Shown here in pieces: positions 7,978-12,621 of a stretch of DNA of 12,621 nucleotides (position 1 is its first letter; every line of letters starts with the position of its first letter). The stretch lies in contig OUQQ01000591.1 in assembly GCA_900404475.1 (NCBI GenBank), positions 1 through 12,621 on the forward strand, in the 5' to 3' direction. The notes beneath the pieces are model-generated. The model was not told the origin of the DNA and made no database searches. It saw nothing but the letters and a program-made list of their open reading frames with translations. The DNA is from Spongospora subterranea (Eukaryota; Endomyxa; Phytomyxea; Plasmodiophorida; Plasmodiophoridae). The translations under genes were made by a program, and so were the position numbers.

Positions 7978-8141
7978 GGGCGATAACAAGCTCTCAACAT
8001 CATAGCTGTCTGTTGCAGAGTTCATCACACATGACGTCAAATGAATGTGATGTATTAACCGAACGTACCGTGGTCTGACGTGGTAGCAATATACTTGAAA
8101 TTCGAATCAGTGTTATCCAATGTAGAAGTGGCGCAACCAAA
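7978..8141 (+). repeat. Tandem repeat, unit 2 (164 bp)
   Basis: This is a second head-to-tail copy of 7815-7977 with about 16 substitutions and one extra base. It keeps TGACGTGG at 8076-8083 and in addition has a perfect TGACGTCA at 8032-8039, where unit 1 has TGACATCA. It lies about 240 bp upstream of the small ORF at 8378. Confidence 0.9.
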
Positions 8142-8377
8142 TATAAATAGTGATACTACAATCGTGATCTGCATGATTGACCACGCGTTATGACGGGAAC
8201 AACGAATACTCTCGTCCATTTCGGACCCCGTGGCGCAGTCCGAAAACTGAATTGAGAGCGAGTGAACATGGAATTTTTGGACCAAGTCAAGTCCAACCCC
8301 AATCAATTCACCGCTTTCTTTTGTGATTGCGCTGCGCTTTCGTGAAAATCTGTAGTATCTTCTACGGTTGGATCAAA

Positions 8378-8683
8378 ATGTTAGGGCTCGCTCGTCTAAC
8401 ACAATTCGCACATTCGGTATGGTATGGTATACGGTCTCTTATGGGTGGTGGTAAGTCTGTGTACTATGGTAGGGTTTCCCTAATTCTGCGTGGCCGCTAC
8501 AGTACAAGTAAAGTAGAATGGGTAAACACTGAAGGAACCTACCCAGCCTGCCCTAACGGCCACAGCGGATGGGACATGCCCCCAAACGCTTGCGCTGTAA
8601 CCAGAGTTATCGAGTTCACTGCAGGCGGATCACTGTCCCGCATTCATACGGGCCATGTGGTCAGACACACTAACCTTACCTAA
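8378..8683 (+). CDS. Hypothetical small protein (101 aa), tentative
   Basis: The ATG at 8378 has A at -3 (TCAAAATG), and the frame stays open to a TAA at 8681-8683. The upstream in-frame stop is close by (8324), so this could also be a last exon extending slightly further 5'. The product begins with a moderately hydrophobic stretch (MLGLARLTQFAHSVW) that is not a convincing signal peptide. A more conserved-looking C-terminal half follows, with two cysteines about 17 residues apart, NGHSGW and aromatic residues. An AATAAA overlaps the stop codon (8683-8688). The GC content is locally higher than in the flanks. I recognise no family. It lies between the tandem repeat and a gypsy relic and could be a gene remnant or a piece of unrecognised transposon. 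A chance ORF cannot be excluded. Confidence 0.35.
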   Translation: MLGLARLTQFAHSVWYGIRSLMGGGKSVYYGRVSLILRGRYSTSKVEWVNTEGTYPACPNGHSGWDMPPNACAVTRVIEFTAGGSLSRIHTGHVVRHTNLT

Positions 8684-8814
8684 ATAAAGCAGCCTGCTGT
8701 CTCAGCTTTGTGCAAACTTTAGGGTTCACCCCATTGCATGACTCACAGCAGAAAAATATTGCTTCCTGTTCCAACAACGGTAGCATATTTCCCCATTCAC
8801 GAGCATTTATGTTT

Positions 8815-9110
8815 TCTCAGCGAAAATTTCACCGCTATTGCTTTGCGTTGGCCGATAATTGAAAGGAAAATTTTCTCATTATAGAAGGTTGTCATCGACT
8901 GAAGCATTTTTTCACTACGCGACAAACCCTTTCACATTTTCACTGACCACAGAAATTTAGTTTACATTTTTGTTCCAACTTCGAGATTCGCCTAGGCAAA
9001 GGTCATGCTGCCTACCGCTTAGCACGTTAGGAACTACAACTAAGAAATTTCAACTTCGTCATGTAGCATATTGATTGCTCATGCCATTGAACCTGATCAA
9101 GCGAAAGTAT
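8815..9110 (+). pseudogene. Ty3/gypsy RNase H relic
   Basis: Frame-shifted fragments show FTAIALRWPIIERK near 8830-8880, matching the RW...EKEA entry of gypsy RNase H domains. IFTDHRNLVYIF follows near 8938-8970, the highly conserved D-H-x-N-L motif. A degraded segment near 9050-9110 corresponds to the 'IEH.PG..N' end of the domain. The integrase relic of the same element follows directly and in the same orientation, which is the gypsy order. Several stops and frame changes make it non-functional. No reverse transcriptase could be seen upstream, so the element is 5'-truncated. Confidence 0.7.
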
Positions 9111-9149
9111 TAACCCTGCGCTCAACTACAGTTGTTCAACCACTTACTA

Positions 9150-10084
9150 ACCCAGATTTTTTTTGGCCGTCGTTAAAGAAATTTCTCAGGCTCAAGCGAA
9201 TAACCTACAATCCATTCCCGAAAACACATTTCAGTTCGATGAGTCACTAAAGCTTTAGAGAAAACCTCACCTCCGCATCAAATCTGGGTTCCTACCGAAT
9301 CTCGTGGTTTACGCATATGTATCTTTGATTGCTCAATGTGGAATCTCAGGGCACCAGAGTTTCGAACGAACGAAACCTGCGATTTTACAATTGTTTTCTT
9401 GGCCTGCAGCTCAAACCTCCATCCAAAAGTTTGATGGCAAGTGCCTCCATTGTGTGTTTCGAAAGAAAATGTAGTTCATCGCCCTTTTAGCTATGCGACA
9501 CATGGATCTAAGCCAAACGATGTCATCCACTATGTTCTTTTATTAATCACGAAGCCAAACAAATCATGGTCACACAATCATGCTTACGTCCTTGTTTCAA
9601 AAGATGATTTTCATTCCGTCGACCATCTTTCGGTGGTGGTGTCCTTTTTGCTGGATTGGTTTAAGCGCTTTGGCATTGTCTATATCCATGTATCCGATCA
9701 AGGCAGTCATAAAAAAAATATCCTTGACGAATTGTGCTCTCATTTACACATCAACCATCATTTCGTAACCGCGTCTCCCCCTGGGCGAACTGTCCCGTTG
9801 AAATCGTAAATCGTCATCTTTTTTTCATTCTGAAGTCATTTATATCAGAATTCCGCCTTTCATTTGATGATTGGCCGTCTCTCTTGCCGCTCGTGAATAT
9901 GAGCCTCAATCATCGTGTACGCCCTCGAATAGGTTTTGCATCAGTTATACTCATGACAGGTTTGGAAACGACAACTTTTGCTATGAGCATTTTTACGTGG
10001 CATGACCGATTCTTTGGCACGTTCATTACTCGTATTCTAATGAGAGATGGCAATGTACAGTCCTCGGTGCTCTCCGTCCTGTAA
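9150..10084 (+). pseudogene. Ty3/gypsy integrase relic
   Basis: A first fragment (about 9155-9475) carries the linker VKEISQAQANNL and the zinc module CGISGHQS...CLHC. The first zinc His is replaced by Gln, and the Cys pair is at 9442-9453. After a frameshift, the core shows VLVSKDDF near 9600 (first Asp) and WFKRFGIVYIHVSDQGSH near 9660-9710 (second Asp). After another frameshift near 9775 comes SPWANCPVEIVNRH with the catalytic Glu. The C-terminal part continues as DDWPSLLPLVNMSLNH. This HHF...PWANGTVE type of integrase is one I know chiefly from oomycete and some fungal gypsy elements. It would insert element cDNA into the genome. Two frameshifts, a stop near 9250 and substitutions make it dead. 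No LTR could be identified. Confidence 0.82.
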
Positions 10085-10284
10085 CCACAACTTTATGTCC
10101 CTCATTTTTCAGAATTTCGTCCACCGACTATAATTTCTGAAGTCAGTACACGGACACAACAGGAAAATTTGGTTCCGACGAGACCGCACAACGTGCAAAA
10201 GGTTTGGTGGTGTCGCGGCAGAGTTGCTGAACGGTGTTATCGTTGGACTGCGTTTTTTTGATGAGATCGACGAGTGGCTGGTTC

Positions 10285-10461
10285 ATACAGCGGGGTGATG
10301 GGATGTTATATATTTGTACGGGGCCAGTGCATCTGGCTGACCTGAAAGTGACCCGGCACGATGGTGAATGACATAATCGTACTCGCAAAGAATCATTGAC
10401 CAGCGAGCTTGACGACGGTTGAGAATTTCGAGGTTGCAAAATAACGGAGATTGTTATGATC
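10285..10461 (-). pseudogene. Second Ty3/gypsy RNase H fragment, opposite strand
   Basis: On the minus strand, DHNNLRYFATSK (10461-10426) is followed, after a one-base shift, by LNRRQARWSMILCEYDYVIHH and then AGSLSGQPDALA. These are the consecutive motifs of a gypsy RNase H C-terminal half, including the closing 'G..N/PDALSR' segment. It points toward the integrase relic on the plus strand, so it is not part of that element in its present arrangement. It also belongs to a different gypsy lineage, judged by the LNRRQARW motif, which the first relic does not show. Only about 55 codons remain. Confidence 0.75.
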
Positions 10462-10492
10462 CTAGAGAATTTAAGGATGATTGCCTACATCA

Positions 10493-10534
10493 TCCCCTTG
10501 ACCAAATCAGCATTGGTCCAATAACCGTCGGCGT
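10493..10534 (-). pseudogene. Inverted fragment of the neighbouring DDE transposase
   Basis: The minus strand reads NADGYWTNADLVKGMM. This matches in inverted orientation the plus-strand SPTGYWTSADHS at about 10747-10785. At DNA level, TCCAATAACCGTCGGCG is the reverse complement of CGCCGACGGGTTATTGGA apart from one inserted G. The arm stops just before the plus-strand relic begins at 10543. Confidence 0.65.
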
Positions 10535-10542
10535 TCTTTCGA

Positions 10543-10760
10543 GGATCGCATGCGTTGTTTCTATTCGATAATTCCCAGAATCAACGTTCTCAACCTCCGA
10601 ATGCATGCGTCCTCAATCAGTGATGGCGAATTCAAGACTAAACCCCAACGAAATGGTTGGTATGTTGATGTCTCTCGGGTCAAAATTATTCAAAAGATGC
10701 AGACCAGAGTCCGCTCAATTTCAAAGGAGCGTAGATTATGGAATACCTCGCCGACGGGTT
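10543..10760 (+). repeat. Internal direct repeat in the transposase relic, copy 1
   Basis: This copy starts GGATCGCATGCGTTG and is offset by 281 bp from copy 2. It runs through to the LWNT-coding segment with about 80% identity by eye. It lacks nine bases (CCTTGAAGG) that are present in copy 2. Confidence 0.75.
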
Positions 10761-10823
10761 ATTGGACAAGTGCTGATCATAGTTAAACACAACAATATTC
10801 CGATTTTCAAGATTCTGCACCCC

Positions 10824-11063
10824 GGATCGCATGCGTTGCTCCTATTCGATATTTCCAAGAATCATCGTTCTTTACCTCCGAATGCCTTGAAGGCATGCGT
10901 GCTCAATCTAAGGGATGGAGAATTCAAGAAGAACCCCAACGAGATGGTTGGTACGTTGATGGCTCTGGTGTCAAAATGATTTGAAAGATGCAGATTAAAG
11001 GCGGTATCCAAAAGGAGTCTGTTTAATTTTGAAGGAACGTAATTTATGGGATACCACTATGTC
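10824..11063 (+). repeat. Internal direct repeat in the transposase relic, copy 2
   Basis: This copy starts GGATCGCATGCGTTG and ends around the LWDT-coding segment. It keeps the in-frame NALKACVLN, which fits the family better than copy 1, so copy 2 looks closer to the ancestral state. It is longer than copy 1 because of short indels. Confidence 0.75.
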
Positions 11064-11458
11064 TTTGAAGGAGCTCGTGAATTCTGCAGATTCTCAGCCT
11101 GATTTTAATTTCAACAACAGAAGCAATGGTTACAATAGGTCGTTGAGTATTACGATGAATTTGTGGTTGATTTGTATCCTAAGTTTCACTGTGAAATTTA
11201 TTCCATAGAAATGTATTGGGCCGTCGTGCAAGAGCTACGCACGAAGAAACTGTAAATTTTGCTTCAAAGACTTGAAATGCGTTGATCCCCTGGCACTTAA
11301 GGCCGTGAACGTGTGCCAGATTCCTCGGTTTGCACGCAAATGCTTCAGATACAGGGACGCCTATCAAGTTAGTGGTCCCGATGGCAACAGACTGACCATG
11401 CGCCGAGTAGAGTATCTGTCAAAGTTTACAAGCGTCACAGAAGCTTGCCAGTTCGCAT

Positions 11459-11464
11459 AATAAA
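11459..11464 (+). promoter_or_regulatory. AATAAA overlapping the end of the transposase relic
   Basis: AATAAA overlaps the TAA that ends the transposase reading frame. It may be a former polyadenylation signal of the element, but a single hexamer in AT-rich DNA is weak evidence. Confidence 0.3.
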
Positions 11465-11548
11465 CGAACTTTGATTTAAAACAAAACATGGGTGCGGTCG
11501 CATTTTGTTTTGCGCAGTAACGCGTATCTGCGAGAGCAATTTTTTGTA

Positions 11549-11760
11549 TTGACTGGTGTTAAAATGTCCGGTCCGGTATACTCCGTAGCCTGTAGTGGCA
11601 AACCGGGAGAGAGTTAACGGGGGGCTAGAAAAGACAAAAAGACTGGTCACTTTGACTGGTCAATTCAAAAATTGCGTAAGCGACAATCAATGTGAGTAGG
11701 CGCGAGAAAAAGCTGATCACATTCTGACTGGGAGATTCAGCCGAAAATATATTGACTGGT
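11549..11760 (+). repeat. Cluster of GACTGGT motifs after the transposase relic
   Basis: GACTGGT occurs at 11551, 11641, 11654 and 11754, with a one-base variant GACTGGG at 11726. Three copies are preceded by TT (TTGACTGGT). All have the same orientation and lie within about 210 bp just downstream of the transposase frame, where a DNA transposon would have its subterminal region. Their spacing is irregular. Confidence 0.55.
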
Positions 11761-12621
11761 CATCGAGTTTGTTAAGAATAAAAATATGGTTATGTACCCA
11801 AGTGTATCTCAATGGACTACCTAATCATCCGGAGTTCTTTTCGGAAGATGATGCGTTTAGGAGATGGAAAGTAATAATCTCAATAACAGGAGTTTTGAGG
11901 AAAGGATGCCTGGATTCCATCACTCCGATGATCCGACATGTTAACACGAGCATTGGGGCGCCCATTCAAATCACTTCGATCATGGGACAGGCCAGCACGA
12001 ACATTAGGCACGCATTTAATTAGCTTTTGTTGATTTATTTCTTGACATAGGCCAAATATACTGAATTAGGGGTCGGAAACTGCTCTGCCTTGATTTGTAG
12101 GTCATTATAGTGATAAAATCCCGACATCATGCCTTGAAACTCACGGCAGATGTGTGCATAAAAGTGTGATCCTGTCATAGTAGTAGCGGATATTCTTGCC
12201 ATCAAACGTCATTCTTCATTCAAAACATACAATGTATCCGGACAAAAATGGTCGTGCTATCAACCAGCGGCGCATTATCATCTGGCACTCCGATAGGCAA
12301 CGTGATAAACAATACTGAATTTGGCATTACCTCGATCGTTAGGGTCTGTACTTGCTTGCACTATTTGTGACGATGAGATGTTCCTGTTGTTCAAATGCAG
12401 TTGACTGTTTCACATACCGAATCACAACCTGGGTTTTGAGCTGAGCAAATAAAGTGCACTCTACAACCTTTCATTAGCGATTATGCGTCGGTCTTCAATT
12501 CGGAAACACTCGGAACAAGTTGAGGATTTTGTTCGTTATCTGTAGACATGTAAGCAAAGTCATAACAATGAGTTTCAGCACTGTACCGAAATATAAGCAT
12601 CGATGAAGCCTAATGTTTGCG
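11761..12621. other. Right end of window, no recognised gene
   Basis: One plus-strand frame is open from 11769 to a TAA at 12021-12023 (about 84 codons). It reads VYLNGLPNHPEFFSEDDAF and later RRWKVIISITGVL. It lacks an ATG near its start and matches no family I can name. It could be a transposon remnant, an exon or chance. From 12024 to the end all frames are short, and no RNA gene or repeat was seen. Confidence 0.35.

Larger units (their letters stand above)
10543..11460 (+). pseudogene. DDE-superfamily (Tc1/IS630-like) transposase relic with internal duplication
   Basis: The plus strand encodes, in shifting frames, the C-terminal half of a DDE transposase of the type that carries FDN and KFHCE motifs. 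The first block reads GSHALFLFDNSQNQR (catalytic-type Asp at 10567-10569), NGWYVDVSRVKIIQKMQ and KERRLWNT. It is followed by GYWTSADHS, then a second copy of the block: HPGSHALLLFD (Asp at 10848-10850), WYVDGSGVK and LKERNLWDTTMSLKE. Next come SADSQPDF, DLYPKFHCEIYSIEMYW (Glu at 11193-11195) and, after a frameshift, CKSYARRNCKFCF and RFARKCFRYRDAYQV. It ends with a TAA at 11458-11460. The N-terminal DNA-binding part and first catalytic Asp are missing. Many frameshifts and stops make it inactive. The exact family name would need a profile search. Confidence 0.75.

Noticed and set aside
11209..11460. Possible last exon of a small cysteine-rich secreted protein, with an apparent AG acceptor at 11207-11208 and AATAAA at the stop
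   Set aside because: The frame matches, in order, the C-terminal end of a DDE transposase (RRNCKFCF, RFARKCFRYRDAYQ). The upstream KFHCE motif is found in the neighbouring frame. It is a frameshifted transposase tail.

Overview
This is eukaryotic, repeat-rich DNA. It has a Pol III tRNA gene with internal A and B boxes, long stretches without an open frame, several retrotransposon and DNA-transposon relics, and AATAAA-type signals after some frames. The best guess for the host is an oomycete-like stramenopile. The Ty3/gypsy integrase relic and the two DDE transposase relics most resemble families I know from oomycetes and, for one of them, fungi. This is recognition by eye, not a search result, and the taxon call is only moderately supported.

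Layout. 2-844 (+) is the 3' end of a proline-rich protein gene that runs off the left edge. 845-2419 holds no recognisable gene. 2431-2504 (-) is a complete tRNA-Asn(GTT) with a T5 terminator. Immediately upstream of it, on the same strand, lies a structurally complete but coding-dead Ty1/copia retrotransposon (2517-6288). It has two short LTRs, a perfect 5-bp target duplication (TTGGA), and gag, protease, integrase and RT-RNase H in copia order. The LTR edge is only 12 nt from the mature tRNA 5' end, which is about where Pol III transcription should start.

To the right are four more decayed elements. They are an N-terminal mariner-like transposase relic (about 6320-6965, -), a Ty3/gypsy RNase H plus integrase relic (about 8815-10084, +), a small gypsy RNase H fragment in the opposite orientation (about 10285-10461, -), and a Tc1/IS630-superfamily DDE transposase relic (10543-11460, +). 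The last has an internal direct duplication and an inverted piece of itself on its left side. Between them lie a 163/164-bp tandem duplication (7815-8141) and a small unassigned ORF (8378-8683). A cluster of GACTGGT motifs follows the DDE relic.

The genes do not form a pathway. The window is best read as a transposon graveyard around one live tRNA gene, with one host protein gene at the left edge. The main biological point is the copia-lineage insertion at a Pol III start site, a niche best known for Ty3 in yeast and tRNA-targeting elements in Dictyostelium.
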